DNA of 64,000 nucleotides from Frigoribacterium sp. PhB24 (GCF_003755185.1 NZ_RKIC01000012.1:248001-312000), one strand, 5' to 3'. Positions 36,875 through 46,347 are shown, counted from the stretch's first letter. Program-made: numbers and translations. The notes: generated by a model from the letters alone, not told the origin.

Positions 36875-37911
36875 GTGCTCATCACTGCTCGTCACCCTGA
36901 TCTCGTCCTGAGTCGCGACCTGGCGGCTCTCGGGCTCGACGACGCGCGGCTGCGCGACGCGTGCCGCCGCGGCGAACTGGTCCGCGTGCGCCGAGGCGCC
37001 TACGTCGACGCGGGTCGTTGGGCCGCTCTGGGGGTCGAGGGGCGGTACCGACTCACCGTCGTCGCGGCCGCCGCCTCGTGCCGGACGCAGGTGCTCGTCA
37101 GCCACGTCTCGGCCGCCGTGCTTCATGGTCTGCCGTTGGTGGGGGCTCCGCCTCGCTGGGTGCACGTCCTCGTTCCGCCCGCCGGCGGAAGTCGTCACGA
37201 ACACGGGTTCGCCAAGCACGCGCGCGACGACCACGACCGCCCCGACGCGCTCCTCCTCGACGACGTGCACGTGACACCCCTCGACGCGACCCTCGTCGAC
37301 GTCTGCCTGACCGAGCCGTTCGTCCGGGCCGTCGTGATGACCGACCACGCTCTGCACCAGGGGGCGGTCACGCTCGAGGCGCTCACGGCAGAGTTCGCTC
37401 GCAGGGGCACCGGCCGCGGGTCGAAGAAGGTGGCCGCTGTGCTCGAGTTCGCGACTCCGCTCGCCGATCGGCTCTCGAGTCCGTCAGCCGTGTGGGGTTC
37501 CGGCTGCTCGGCCTGCCCGATCCCGTCCTGCAGCATCCGCTGTTCGACGAGACGGGGCGGCGAGTGGCGATCGTCGACAACTGGTGGCCCGGGTTCGGGG
37601 CGGTCGGCGAGTCCGACGGGCGCATCAAGTACACCGATCCCGAGATGATGGCCGGTCGCACGACGGCCCAGGTGCTGATGGACGAGAAAGACCGCGAGGA
37701 CGACATCAGGGCTCTGCCCGAGGTGCGAGGTTTCGCTCGCTGGGGCTGGAACGTCGCTCTCGACGTGCGCCGCCTCGGTCCTGTGCTCGCTCGCGCCGGC
37801 GTCGTGCCGGCCAGGTCGCCAAGGCGGGCGACTTCGTCGTCGACGGTCGAGAACGAACGACCGTCCACCACGAAGTCGCCCGTTCCCGCGCCCGGCGGGC
37901 CCGCCCGGTAG
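36875..37911 (+). pseudogene. AbiEi-type antitoxin/Vsr-like fold protein, frameshifted
   Basis: The 5' part reads in one frame from GTG 36875: a winged-helix AbiEi-like start (LAALGLDDARLRDACRRGELVRVRRGAYVD), then PLDATLVDVCL. After about 37468 the coding signal moves to the next frame: SALESVSRVGFRLLGLPDPVLQHPLFDE, VAIVDNWWPG and GESDGRIKY, the endonuclease-like half of this common actinobacterial family. One missing T in GAT(T)CGG would restore the frame. The original stop is unclear because the frame runs into palindrome copy 2 and ends at 37911. A sequencing error cannot be excluded. A motif copy lies just upstream (36801-36810). Confidence 0.75.
37825..37882. repeat. Palindromic repeat, copy 2
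   Basis: CGGGCGACTTCGT (37825-37837) and ACGAAGTCGCCCG (37870-37882) are perfect 13-bp arms. Inner CGACGGTCG and CGACCGTC also pair. Outer sequence and layout match copy 1 at 36673-36734. It overlaps the 3' part of the broken AbiEi-type gene and lies 39 bp before guaB3. Confidence 0.7.
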
Positions 37912-37920
37912 GGTGGCACG

Positions 37921-39042
37921 GTGACTGAGGTAGAGATCGGCGTCTCCAAGCGAGCCCGCCGCGCGTACGCGTTCGACGACATCGCCATCGTTCCGAGCAG
38001 GCGTACGCGCGACCCGCGCGACGTCTCGGTCGGCTGGTCGATCGATGCGTTCCAGTTCGAGTCGCCGGTCATCGCCGCACCCATGGACTCGGTGGTCAGC
38101 CCGGCCACGGCCATCCGCATCGGCCAGCTCGGCGGCCTCGGCGTCCTCGACCTCGAAGGCGTCTGGACGCGGTACGACGACCCCGAGCAGGTGCTCGCCG
38201 AGATCCGTGAGCTGCCCGAAGAGGACTCGGTCGCCCGCATGCAAGAGATCTACAGCGAGCCGATCAAGCCCGAGCTCGTGCGCGACCGTCTCGCCGAGAT
38301 CCGTGCGGCGGGGGTCACCGTCGCCGGCGCCCTCAGCCCGCAACGCACCCAAGACCTGTACCAGACGGTCGTCGACGCCGGTGTCGACCTCTTCGTCATC
38401 CGGGGCACGACGGTCAGCGCCGAGCACGTCTCGAAGAGCAGCGAACCGCTCAACCTCAAGAAGTTCATCTACGAGCTCGACGTCCCCGTCATCGTCGGTG
38501 GAGCCTCGACCTACACGGCGGCGCTGCACCTGATGCGCACCGGTGCCGCGGGCGTCCTCGTCGGGTTCGGGGGCGGCGCCGCGAGCACGACCCGCGCCTC
38601 CTTGGGCATCCACGCGCCGATGGCGAGCGCCGTGGCCGACGTCGCCGGCGCGCGCCGCGACTACCTCGACGAGTCGGGCGGGCGCTACGTGCACGTCATC
38701 GCCGACGGGGGCCTCGGCACCTCGGGCGACCTGGTCAAGGCCATCGCCTGCGGCGCGGACGCCGTCATGCTCGGTGCCGCGCTGGCCCGGGCCGACGACG
38801 TTCCCGGCGGCGGCTACCACTGGGGTGCCGAGGCGCACCACCCCGAGCTTCCCCGCGGCCGACGCATGCAGGTCGGCACGATCGGCTCGCTCGAGACGAT
38901 CCTCTACGGCCCGGCCACGACGGTCGACGGCACGTCGAACATCATGGGCGCGCTGCGACGTTCGATGGCGACCACGGGCTACAGCGACCTCAAAGAGTTC
39001 CAGCGGGTCGAAGTGGTTGTGGCCCCCTACCAGCCTCACTAG
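37921..39042 (+). CDS. guaB3: GuaB3 family IMP dehydrogenase-related protein
   Basis: A 373-residue TIM-barrel protein without CBS domains. It starts RRAYAFDDIAIVPSRRTRDP and has SPVIAAPMDSVVSP, GGLGVLDLEG and IADGGLGTSGDLVKAIACGADAVMLG. This is the GuaB3 group, conserved in actinobacteria next to guaB. The loop aligned with the GuaB catalytic loop reads GGGAASTTR with Ser222 where GuaB has cysteine. IMP oxidation by the usual thioimidate mechanism is therefore doubtful; the true reaction is unclear to me. The GTG at 37921 has AGGGTGG upstream. A reverse motif copy (38592-38601) encodes TRAS of this loop. Confidence 0.88.
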   Translation: MTEVEIGVSKRARRAYAFDDIAIVPSRRTRDPRDVSVGWSIDAFQFESPVIAAPMDSVVSPATAIRIGQLGGLGVLDLEGVWTRYDDPEQVLAEIRELPEEDSVARMQEIYSEPIKPELVRDRLAEIRAAGVTVAGALSPQRTQDLYQTVVDAGVDLFVIRGTTVSAEHVSKSSEPLNLKKFIYELDVPVIVGGASTYTAALHLMRTGAAGVLVGFGGGAASTTRASLGIHAPMASAVADVAGARRDYLDESGGRYVHVIADGGLGTSGDLVKAIACGADAVMLGAALARADDVPGGGYHWGAEAHHPELPRGRRMQVGTIGSLETILYGPATTVDGTSNIMGALRRSMATTGYSDLKEFQRVEVVVAPYQPH

Positions 39043-39052
39043 CGTTTGATGG

Positions 39053-39080
39053 GGTGGTCCGGTCGAGAGGCCGGGCCACC
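39053..39080 (+). terminator. Hairpin between guaB3 and glpD
   Basis: GGTGGTCCGG and CCGGGCCACC pair with one G-T wobble around GTCGAGAGG. It begins 11 bp after the guaB3 stop and lies 22 bp before glpD, so it may attenuate rather than stop transcription. Confidence 0.5.
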
Positions 39081-39102
39081 GAATCCAACGATGGAGGCTC
39101 GC

Positions 39103-40962
39103 ATGGCCAAGTCCGCGTCCGTTTCGCTCTCGACGAAGCTCGGCCCCGACGAACGGGCCGCAGCCGTCGAGGCGTTGAAGACGAAAGAACTCGACATCCT
39201 CGTGATCGGGGGTGGCATCGTCGGTGCGGGTTCCGCGCTCGACGCCGTGACCCGCGGCCTGAGCGTCGGCATCGTCGAGGCCCGTGACTGGGGCTCGGGC
39301 ACGTCGAGCCGTTCGTCCAAACTCGTGCACGGGGGCATCCGGTACCTCGAGCAGTTGAACTTCCGGCTCGTCCGCGAGGCGTTGATCGAACGTGGCCTGC
39401 TGCTGCAGCGTCTCGCGCCGCACCTGGTCAAACCCGTGCGATTCCTCTACCCGCTGAGCAAGCCCGTCTACGAGCGGTTCTACATCGGGGCCGGCATGGC
39501 CCTCTACGACATCTTCAGCTGGACCGGAGGCCGCCCGCCCGGCGTGCCCCACCACCGTCACCTCAGCAAGACGCAGGTGCTGCGTGCGATCCCGAGCCTG
39601 TCGAAGGACGCCGTCGTCGGCGGTCTCACGTACTACGACGCCCAGGTCGACGACGCCCGCTACGTCTCGTCGCTCGTGCGCACGGCGTCGAGCTACGGTG
39701 CCCACGCCGCGAGCCGCATCCGGGTCGAGGGGTTCGTCAAGGTCGGCGAGCGGGTCGTCGGCGTGAAGGCGCACGACTACCAGACCGGCGAGCACTTCGA
39801 GATCCGCGCCAAGCAGGTCGTCAACGCGACCGGCGTCTGGACCGACGACACGCAGGCGATGGTCGGCGAGCGGGGCCAGTTCAAGGTTCGGGCGTCGAAG
39901 GGCGTGCACCTCGTGGTTCCGCGCGACCGCATCCACTCCGACATGGGCATGATCTTCCGTACCGAGAAGAGCGTCCTGTTCGTCATCCCGTGGGGACGCC
40001 ACTGGCTCGTCGGTACGACCGACACCGACTGGGACCTCGACAAGGCCCACCCCGCGGCGACGGCGGCCGACATCGACTACATCCTCGAGCACGTCAACAA
40101 GGTCATGGCCGTGCCGCTCACCCGGGCCGACGTCGAGGGCGTCTACGCCGGTCTGCGCCCGCTGCTGGCGGGCGAGTCCGACCAGACGTCGAAGTTGTCG
40201 CGTGAGCACATCGTCGCCCACACCGTGCCGGGCCTCGTCGTCGTGGCCGGCGGCAAGTGGACGACCTACCGGGTCATGGCCGAGGACGCCATCGACGAGG
40301 CCGTCGCGGCCCTCGACGGTCGCATCCCGTCGAGCACGACGATGGAGATCCCGCTGATCGGTGCCGAGGGCTACCACGCCGCGTGGAACAAGCGCGGCAA
40401 GATCGCCAAGGCCTTCGGCGTGCACAAGGTGCGCATCGAGCACCTGCTCAACCGGTACGGCACCACGACGGACGAGATCCTCGACCTCATCCGCGACGAC
40501 CCTTCGCTCGCCGAGCCGCTGCCCGGTGCCGACGACTACATCCGGGCCGAGGTCGTGTACGCCGCGAGCCACGAGAGCGCCCTGCACCTCGAGGACGTCC
40601 TGGCGCGCCGCACCCGCATCTCGATCGAGGCCTGGGACCGAGGCGAGTCCGCCGCTCCCGTCGCGGCCAAGCTGATGGCCGGCGTGCTCGGCTGGAGCGA
40701 CGACGAGGCCGAGGCCGAGGTCGCGAACTACCTGAAGCGCGTCGCGGCCGAGCGGGCGAGCCAGCTCGAGCCCGACGACGAGTCGGCCGACCGCGTCCGC
40801 CTCGAGGCGCCCGACATCACCTTCGGCTTCGACGAGGACGACATGGTCGTCGCCGGCGCCGACCAAGGAGGCGCTCCCAAGCCGGGTGAGAAGGTCACCG
40901 AGCCCGCGGGCACGCCGGGCGACGAGACCTCGGCGGGTACGCCCGGGGGTCGCCAGGGCTGA
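39103..40962 (+). CDS. glpD: Glycerol-3-phosphate dehydrogenase (FAD-dependent)
   Basis: A 619-residue flavoenzyme oxidising sn-glycerol 3-phosphate to dihydroxyacetone phosphate at the membrane. The FAD-binding site is DILVIGGGIVGAGSALDA (about residues 29-46), followed by WGSGTSSRSSKLVHGGIRYLEQ and, later, VGTTDTDWD and VAGGKWTTYRVMAEDAI. The C-terminal helical DAO_C domain runs to about residue 560. A disordered tail of about 60 residues rich in Asp, Glu, Gly and Pro is added. ATG 39103 has GGAGG upstream; in-frame ATG 39091 is less likely. No glpF or glpK is nearby. Confidence 0.93.
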   Translation: MAKSASVSLSTKLGPDERAAAVEALKTKELDILVIGGGIVGAGSALDAVTRGLSVGIVEARDWGSGTSSRSSKLVHGGIRYLEQLNFRLVREALIERGLLLQRLAPHLVKPVRFLYPLSKPVYERFYIGAGMALYDIFSWTGGRPPGVPHHRHLSKTQVLRAIPSLSKDAVVGGLTYYDAQVDDARYVSSLVRTASSYGAHAASRIRVEGFVKVGERVVGVKAHDYQTGEHFEIRAKQVVNATGVWTDDTQAMVGERGQFKVRASKGVHLVVPRDRIHSDMGMIFRTEKSVLFVIPWGRHWLVGTTDTDWDLDKAHPAATAADIDYILEHVNKVMAVPLTRADVEGVYAGLRPLLAGESDQTSKLSREHIVAHTVPGLVVVAGGKWTTYRVMAEDAIDEAVAALDGRIPSSTTMEIPLIGAEGYHAAWNKRGKIAKAFGVHKVRIEHLLNRYGTTTDEILDLIRDDPSLAEPLPGADDYIRAEVVYAASHESALHLEDVLARRTRISIEAWDRGESAAPVAAKLMAGVLGWSDDEAEAEVANYLKRVAAERASQLEPDDESADRVRLEAPDITFGFDEDDMVVAGADQGGAPKPGEKVTEPAGTPGDETSAGTPGGRQG

Positions 40963-40989
40963 CCCCGGGTCGCTCGCGCGACCGCCTGC

Positions 40990-41027
40990 AGGAGGCGCGG
41001 TGCCGGATTCTCGGCACCGCGCCTCCT
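40990..41027 (+). terminator. Perfect hairpin made of two inverted GGAGGCGCGG motifs
   Basis: AGGAGGCGCGGTGCCG (40990-41005), loop GATTCT, CGGCACCGCGCCTCCT (41012-41027): 16-bp perfect arms starting 28 bp after glpD. No T-run follows. It can act as a terminator, and its arms equal those of the tandem repeat at 29996. Confidence 0.8.
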
Positions 41028-41162
41028 CTGCGTCCGCCGTCCGAGAACGTGGGAACACCTGTGGACGGTGGCGGGTTGTCCCCAGCACGAGCAGCCCGGC
41101 TGCCGCGGCCGAACCCGCCGCTAGGCTGAGACGACTGCCCCCGAGTCCACTGGAGACGAACC

Positions 41163-41693
41163 ATGGTTGACGTGCGTCGAGTCAAGCTCCCCGGCGTGGG
41201 TGTGCTGCACACCTTCATCACCGACGACGGCGGCAAGTGCGGTGTCATCACGCACCGCTCGGGTCACAGCGACCTCATCACGTTCAGCGACGACGTCGAC
41301 GGCGACCACGTCAAGAAGGTCTCGTTGCGCCTGAGCGAAGACGAGGCCCACACCCTCGCCGAACTGCTCGGCGGCACCCGCATCACCGAGTCGCTCTCGG
41401 CGCTCGACCAGATCCCCGGCCTCAGCATCGACTGGTTCACGGTCGACTACGACGACCACATCGCGGGGCAGCCGCTCGGCGACCTCGGCGCCAAGGGGGT
41501 CGTCGGCCTGACGGTCGTCGCGGTCGTCCGCGGCGACGCGGCCAACCCCGCCCCGTCGGGTGACTTCAAGGTGTTCCCCGGCGACACGCTCGTCGTGGCC
41601 GGTTCGCCCGAGAAGGTCGCCAAGGCGTTCTCGTTCTACCGCACGGGCGAGCTCAAGCACCGCTCGCCGGTCGACGCGCCGCCCGGGGGCTAG
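41163..41693 (+). CDS. Cation:proton antiporter regulatory subunit, KhtT-like (TrkA_C)
   Basis: A 176-residue soluble protein. The N-terminal 75 residues start VRRVKLPGVGVLHTFIT and resemble the KhtT N-domain. The C-terminal half is a TrkA_C/RCK_C domain (IAGQPLGDLGAKGVVGLTVVAVVRG and FKVFPGDTLVVAGSPEKVAKA), which binds small ligands such as nucleotides and gates the antiporter. The antiporter gene begins 4 bp after the stop. By analogy with KhtTU the pair should export K+ in exchange for H+; ion specificity is inferred. Confidence 0.88.
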   Translation: MVDVRRVKLPGVGVLHTFITDDGGKCGVITHRSGHSDLITFSDDVDGDHVKKVSLRLSEDEAHTLAELLGGTRITESLSALDQIPGLSIDWFTVDYDDHIAGQPLGDLGAKGVVGLTVVAVVRGDAANPAPSGDFKVFPGDTLVVAGSPEKVAKAFSFYRTGELKHRSPVDAPPGG

Positions 41694-41697
41694 GCCG

Positions 41698-43224
41698 ATG
41701 CACCTGGGTGAAGAGCTGATCGTCCTCGGCATCCTGCTGCTGATCGCCTACGTGCTCGGTCGCGCCGGCAAGCTGATCGGGCTGCCGTCGATCCCGATCT
41801 ACATGATCGTCGGCCTGCTCGCCAGCACGAACACGGGGTGGTTCCCGCTCAGCTTCGAGTCCGACAACATCGAGCTGATCGCGATCTTCGGGTTGATCCT
41901 GTTGCTGTTCAACCTCGGTCTCGAGTTCGATCAAGACGAGTTCTTCTCGAACGCGGGGCGGTTGATCGTCTCGGGCGGCAGCTACATCGCCATCAACATG
42001 GGCGTCGGCCTGATCTTCGGCTTCATGCTCGGCTGGGGCACGCGCGAGGCGTTGATCATCGCCGGTATGACGGCGACGTCGTCGAGTGCGATCGTCACCA
42101 AGCTGCTGATCGAGCTCAACCGGCTGGCCAATCGCGAGACGCCGATGATCCTCGGTGTGACGGTCGTCGAAGACATCTTCATCGCCATCTACCTCGCGAT
42201 CGTCTCGGTCGTGCTCAGCGGCGAGACCGACCCCGGGCCGGTGATCCTCAAGCTCGGCATCGCCTTCGCGTTCCTCGTCGTGATGTTCGGCGTCGCGCGA
42301 TGGGGCGGTCGCGTCGTGTCGAAGCTCATGCGCACCCGCGACGACGAACTCTTCACCGTGCTCTTCTTCGGCCTGGCCGTGCTCTTCGCCGGTCTCGGCG
42401 AGGTGCTCGGCGTGACCGACGCGATCGGCGCCTTCCTCATCGGCCTCATCATCGGGGCGACGAAGTTCCGCAACCGGGTCGAGCAGTTCGCCCTGCCCAT
42501 GCGCGACGTCTTCGGGGCGTTCTTCTTCCTCAACTTCGGTCTCGGGCTCAACCCGGCGCTCTTCCCGAGCGTGCTCGGGCCCGTGGCCATCGCCGTCGGC
42601 ATGACGGTGCTGCTGAACGTCGGTGCGGGGCAGTTCGTGGCGTGGCTCAACAAGCTGGGGCCGCAGGCGGGCATCAACACGACGGTGATCCTGGTCAACC
42701 GGGGCGAGTTCGCGCTCATCCTGGCGACGCTGTCCGCCGGCGCCGGGCTCGACGAGCGGTTGCAGCCCTTCGCCGGTCTGTACGTGCTGATCATGGCGGT
42801 GCTCGGCCCGGTGCTCGCGGCGAACAGCGAGCGCATCGGTTCGGTCGTGCTGCGGTCGCGCAAGAAGGCCGAGCGCGCCGAGGCCGAGAGCCGTCGCCTC
42901 GAACGCGAGGCGCGCAGCGGTGACGAGATCGCCCTGATGGAGGCCGCGCTCGCCGGCGACGACCTCGACCAGTCCGAGGTCACCGAGGACGACGACGAGC
43001 GCGAGACCGAGCGGGTCCGGGCCGGCGCGGCACGGGCCGCCGCGGGGCGTGGCGAAGCGTCGCGGCGTGCTGCCGACGGCGACGGCGACGGCGACGGGGA
43101 CGACGGCGACGACGACCTGGACGACCTCGACGCGATGGACGCCGGCGAGGCCCGGCTCTGGGCCGAGCAGGCCGGTCAGCAGAGCGACCAGCGGGCCGCC
43201 CGCCAGCGAGATCCCGAATACTGA
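41698..43224 (+). CDS. Monovalent cation:proton antiporter-2 family (KhtU/KefB-like)
   Basis: A 508-residue protein with about 11-12 helices in residues 1-385. It contains LLLFNLGLEFDQDEFF (about residues 64-79), GMTATSSSAIVTKLL (about 122-136) and GVTDAIGAFLIGLIIGATKFRN, typical of CPA2 exchangers. Residues 400-508 are a soluble highly charged tail rich in Glu, Asp and Arg with GDGDGDGDDGDDD, lacking the TrkA_N domain of KefB; the regulatory domain is supplied in trans by the gene just upstream. ATG 41698 follows that gene's stop by 4 bp. Confidence 0.88.
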   Translation: MHLGEELIVLGILLLIAYVLGRAGKLIGLPSIPIYMIVGLLASTNTGWFPLSFESDNIELIAIFGLILLLFNLGLEFDQDEFFSNAGRLIVSGGSYIAINMGVGLIFGFMLGWGTREALIIAGMTATSSSAIVTKLLIELNRLANRETPMILGVTVVEDIFIAIYLAIVSVVLSGETDPGPVILKLGIAFAFLVVMFGVARWGGRVVSKLMRTRDDELFTVLFFGLAVLFAGLGEVLGVTDAIGAFLIGLIIGATKFRNRVEQFALPMRDVFGAFFFLNFGLGLNPALFPSVLGPVAIAVGMTVLLNVGAGQFVAWLNKLGPQAGINTTVILVNRGEFALILATLSAGAGLDERLQPFAGLYVLIMAVLGPVLAANSERIGSVVLRSRKKAERAEAESRRLEREARSGDEIALMEAALAGDDLDQSEVTEDDDERETERVRAGAARAAAGRGEASRRAADGDGDGDGDDGDDDLDDLDAMDAGEARLWAEQAGQQSDQRAARQRDPEY

Positions 43225-43279
43225 CCCGCGCGTCGACGTCCCAGCGGGCTCGTCGACGTCGAGAGGTACGATCGCCTGC

Positions 43280-44131
43280 GTGACCCAGACCGAGCAGCGC
43301 CCCGCCCTCCTCGGCGTCGACGGCGAGCCGCTGCCCGCGACCATGTGGCACGTCGCCCGTCGCCCCCGGTGGATCGCCCTGCTCGGCCTCGCCCTCGTGG
43401 TGGCGGCGATCTTCGCCTGGCTCGGCCACTGGCAGATCGAGCGCAGCGTCGAGAGCGTGCAGGTCGTCAACCCCGAGACCGAGACCACCAAGGTGCTGTC
43501 CTCCGTGGCCACACCGCAGACCCCGTTCGCCGACTCGCTCGGCGCCCAGCGGGTGTCGGTCACCGGTGAGTTCGACCCCGACGACTTCGCCGTCATCGGC
43601 GACCGGGTCAACGGCGGCGAGACCGGCTACTGGCTGATCGGCCGCTTCGTCGACGACGCCAACGGCGCCTCGCTGCCCGTGGGGCTCGGCTGGTCCGCGA
43701 CCCGTGAGGGGGCCGAGGCGGCCGAGCCCTCGGTGGCCGCGACGTCGACCGTCACGGTCGAGGGGCGGTACTTCCCGTCCGAGTCGCCGACCGAGAGCGA
43801 CTTCGAGAGCGGCGCCCAGACCGTCGTCTCGGTGGCCGCCCTCATCAACGAGTGGCCCGGCTTCGACGGCCAGGTCTACGGCGGCTACGTCGTCTCCGAC
43901 GTCGCGCCCTCCTCGCTGAGCGACATCGACTCCGCCCCACCGGCCTCCGACGTCCAGTTCAACTGGCTCAACGTCTTCTACGCGATCGAGTGGGTCGTCT
44001 TCGCCGGCTTCGCCGTCTTCCTCTGGTTCCGGCTCGTGCGCGACGCGTTCGAACGCGAGCACGAAGAAGCCGAGGAGGCGCGGGCCGAGGCGGAGGCGCG
44101 CGGCGCGACCCAGCCGACCCGCGCCTCCTGA
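43280..44131 (+). CDS. SURF1 family cytochrome oxidase assembly protein
   Basis: A 283-residue protein with the SURF1 plan: one helix near the N-terminus (about residues 30-50, ending FAWLGHWQIERS), a large extracytoplasmic beta-rich domain with VSVTGEFDPDDFAVIGDR and YWLIGRF, and a second helix near the C-terminus (about 235-255) preceded by FNWLNVFYAIEW. It helps heme-copper oxidase assembly. The GTG at 43280 is the only start before the first helix with a sensible length. The last codons carry a motif pair (44074 forward, 44119 reverse) and the stop TGA directly follows the second motif. Confidence 0.85.
   Translation: MTQTEQRPALLGVDGEPLPATMWHVARRPRWIALLGLALVVAAIFAWLGHWQIERSVESVQVVNPETETTKVLSSVATPQTPFADSLGAQRVSVTGEFDPDDFAVIGDRVNGGETGYWLIGRFVDDANGASLPVGLGWSATREGAEAAEPSVAATSTVTVEGRYFPSESPTESDFESGAQTVVSVAALINEWPGFDGQVYGGYVVSDVAPSSLSDIDSAPPASDVQFNWLNVFYAIEWVVFAGFAVFLWFRLVRDAFEREHEEAEEARAEAEARGATQPTRAS
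44074..44128. repeat. Inverted GGAGGCGCGG pair inside the SURF1 3' coding end
   Basis: GAGGAGGCGCGGG at 44072-44084 and CCCGCGCCTCCT at 44118-44129 can fold into a stem across the last 19 codons. A near copy, GGAGGCGCGC, lies between (44092-44101). It is placed like a terminator but inside the reading frame, encoding an Ala/Glu/Arg-rich tail. Confidence 0.75.
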
Positions 44132-44220
44132 CCGCCTCTCGCGGCGACCGGTGACGGGCGTCGTTCGACGTCGACAGGCGCCGTCCTGGCGCGTCGGCGG
44201 GCGCGGCTAGAATCGTGCCC

Positions 44221-44661
44221 ATGCCTTTGAAGCCCCGGCAACGCGACATCCCGAAGATCCCGGGTGCCGTCAAGTTCTACAAGATCTCGGCGTACGTCAC
44301 CGGCGTGATGCTGTTGCTGCTCATCTTCGAGATGGTGTTCAAGTACACGCCGCTGCAGCTCGAGATGCAGCTCGGCGGCCAGGGCGGGTTCCTCGTCCCG
44401 GTCGACTCGACCACCGGCTTCAACCTGTCGACCGCGATCCTCATCGCGCACGGTTGGTTGTACGTCGTCTACCTCTTCGCCGACTTCCGCCTCTGGAGCC
44501 TCATGAGGTGGCCGTTCTCGCGGTTCTTCCTCATCGCGCTCGGCGGTGTCGTGCCCCTGCTCTCGTTCTTCGTCGAGAGCCACATGACCAAGCTCGCGAC
44601 GCGGCAGTACGACGCGCTGACCGCCGAGACCACCCCCACGACCGAGGGAGCCCCCGCGTGA
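44221..44661 (+). CDS. DUF3817 membrane protein
   Basis: A 146-residue protein with three or four helices, starting [23 protein letters not shown], with [17 protein letters not shown] and a [19 protein letters not shown] block, the DUF3817 signature. Function is unknown. It lies next to guaA with a GTGA overlap, an arrangement conserved in many actinobacteria. ATG 44221 begins right at the conserved domain. Confidence 0.87.
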   Translation: MPLKPRQRDIPKIPGAVKFYKISAYVTGVMLLLLIFEMVFKYTPLQLEMQLGGQGGFLVPVDSTTGFNLSTAILIAHGWLYVVYLFADFRLWSLMRWPFSRFFLIALGGVVPLLSFFVESHMTKLATRQYDALTAETTPTTEGAPA

Positions 44662-46307
44662 CCGACGCACCCGAGACCGCCGAGGCGTCGGCGACGACCG
44701 CCGCCACGGCACCCGCACCGGCCGAGCGTGCCCCCGAGACGGCGCAGAGCCCCGTGCTCGTGGTCGACTTCGGCGCGCAGTACGCGCAGCTGATCGCCCG
44801 CCGCGTGCGCGAGGCCAACGTCTACAGCGAGATCGTGCCGCACACGATCACCGCGGCCGAGATCGCCGAGAAGAACCCCGTGGGCATCGTGCTCAGCGGC
44901 GGGCCGTCGAGCGTCTACGAAGAAGGCGCGCCGAGCATCGACGCGGGCATCTTCGACCTCGACATCCCCGTGCTGGGCATCTGCTACGGCTTCCAGGCGA
45001 TGGCCAAGGCGCTCGGCGGCGAGGTCTCTCAGACCGGCCAGCGCGAGTACGGCGCCACCGACGTGACGCTCGCCGAGGGCGACAGCACGTTGCTGTCGGG
45101 TCAGCCGACCTCGCAGACGACGTGGATGAGCCACGGTGACTCGGTGTCGAAGGCACCCGAGGGCTTCGACGTGCTGGCCTCGAGCGCCTCGACCCCCGTC
45201 GCCGCGTTCTCGAGCGACGCGCGCAAGCTCTACGGGGTGCAGTGGCACCCCGAGGTCAAGCACTCGTCGTACGGCCAGGCCGTGCTCGAGAACTTCCTGC
45301 ACCGTGCCGCCGGCATCCCCGCCGACTGGAACAGCGGCAACGTCATCGCCGAGCAGGTCGCCCGCATCCGTGAGCAGGTCGGTGACGCCCGCGTCATCTG
45401 CGGCCTCTCGGGCGGTGTCGACTCGGCCGTCGCGGCCGCGATCGTGCACGAGGCCGTCGGCGACCAGCTGACCTGCGTCTTCGTCGACCACGGTCTGCTG
45501 CGTGCCGACGAGCGTCGTCAGGTCGAAGAGGACTACGTCGCCTCGACCGGTGTGCGTCTCGTCACGATCGACGCCGAGCAGCAGTTCCTCGACGCCCTCG
45601 CCGGGGTCACCGATCCCGAGCAGAAGCGCAAGATCATCGGCCGTGAGTTCATCCGCAGCTTCGAGGCCGCCGCCGAGGCGCTGGTGCTCGAGGCCGCGGC
45701 CGAGGGCGACTCGGCCGTGAAGTTCCTCGTGCAGGGCACGCTCTACCCCGACGTCGTCGAGAGCGGTGGCGGCACGGGCACGGCGAACATCAAGAGCCAC
45801 CACAACGTGGGCGGGCTGCCCGAAGACCTGCAGTTCGAACTCGTCGAGCCGCTGCGCACCCTGTTCAAAGACGAGGTGCGGGCGATCGGTCGCGAACTCG
45901 GTCTGCCCGAGGTCATCGTCGGCCGTCAGCCGTTCCCCGGCCCGGGGCTCGGCATCCGCATCGTGGGCGAGGTCACGCACGAGCGTCTCGAGCTGCTGCG
46001 TGCGGCCGACGCCATCGCGCGAGCCGAGCTGACCGCGGCCGGCCTCGACGACGAGATCTGGCAGTGCCCCGTGGTGTTGCTCGCCGACGTCCGTTCGGTG
46101 GGTGTGCAGGGCGACGGTCGCACCTACGGCCACCCGATCGTGCTGCGTCCGGTGTCGTCCGAAGACGCCATGACCGCCGACTGGACGCGTCTGCCCTACG
46201 ACGTGCTGGCCCGCATCTCGAACCGCATCACGAACGAGGTCGACGGGGTCAACCGCGTCGTGCTCGACGTCACCTCGAAGCCCCCGGGAACGATCGAATG
46301 GGAATGA
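44658..46307 (+). CDS. guaA: GMP synthase (glutamine-hydrolysing)
   Basis: A 549-residue enzyme converting XMP to GMP. A class I glutamine amidotransferase domain comes first, with nucleophile Cys109 in GICYGFQAM and the WHPE histidine/glutamate near residues 196-199. Next is the ATP-pyrophosphatase domain with the P-loop [11 protein letters not shown] (about 252-262) and the GMP_synt_C dimerisation domain ending [10 protein letters not shown] 30-residue Ala/Thr/Glu-rich leader precedes the conserved start [17 protein letters not shown]. The GTG at 44658 overlaps the DUF3817 stop. It completes the guaB-guaB3-guaA set. Confidence 0.97.
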   Translation: MTDAPETAEASATTAATAPAPAERAPETAQSPVLVVDFGAQYAQLIARRVREANVYSEIVPHTITAAEIAEKNPVGIVLSGGPSSVYEEGAPSIDAGIFDLDIPVLGICYGFQAMAKALGGEVSQTGQREYGATDVTLAEGDSTLLSGQPTSQTTWMSHGDSVSKAPEGFDVLASSASTPVAAFSSDARKLYGVQWHPEVKHSSYGQAVLENFLHRAAGIPADWNSGNVIAEQVARIREQVGDARVICGLSGGVDSAVAAAIVHEAVGDQLTCVFVDHGLLRADERRQVEEDYVASTGVRLVTIDAEQQFLDALAGVTDPEQKRKIIGREFIRSFEAAAEALVLEAAAEGDSAVKFLVQGTLYPDVVESGGGTGTANIKSHHNVGGLPEDLQFELVEPLRTLFKDEVRAIGRELGLPEVIVGRQPFPGPGLGIRIVGEVTHERLELLRAADAIARAELTAAGLDDEIWQCPVVLLADVRSVGVQGDGRTYGHPIVLRPVSSEDAMTADWTRLPYDVLARISNRITNEVDGVNRVVLDVTSKPPGTIEWE

Positions 46308-46347
46308 TCAGGCCGTTTTCGGCGCGGAGCGCCGAGGCCTGATCATT
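46303..46347 (+). terminator. guaA terminator, overlapping the stop codon
   Basis: AATGATCAGGCC (46303-46314) pairs with GGCCTGATCATT (46336-46347), and inner GGCG pairs with CGCC. The arm includes the last base-pairs of guaA and its TGA stop at 46305-46307. Confidence 0.75.
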
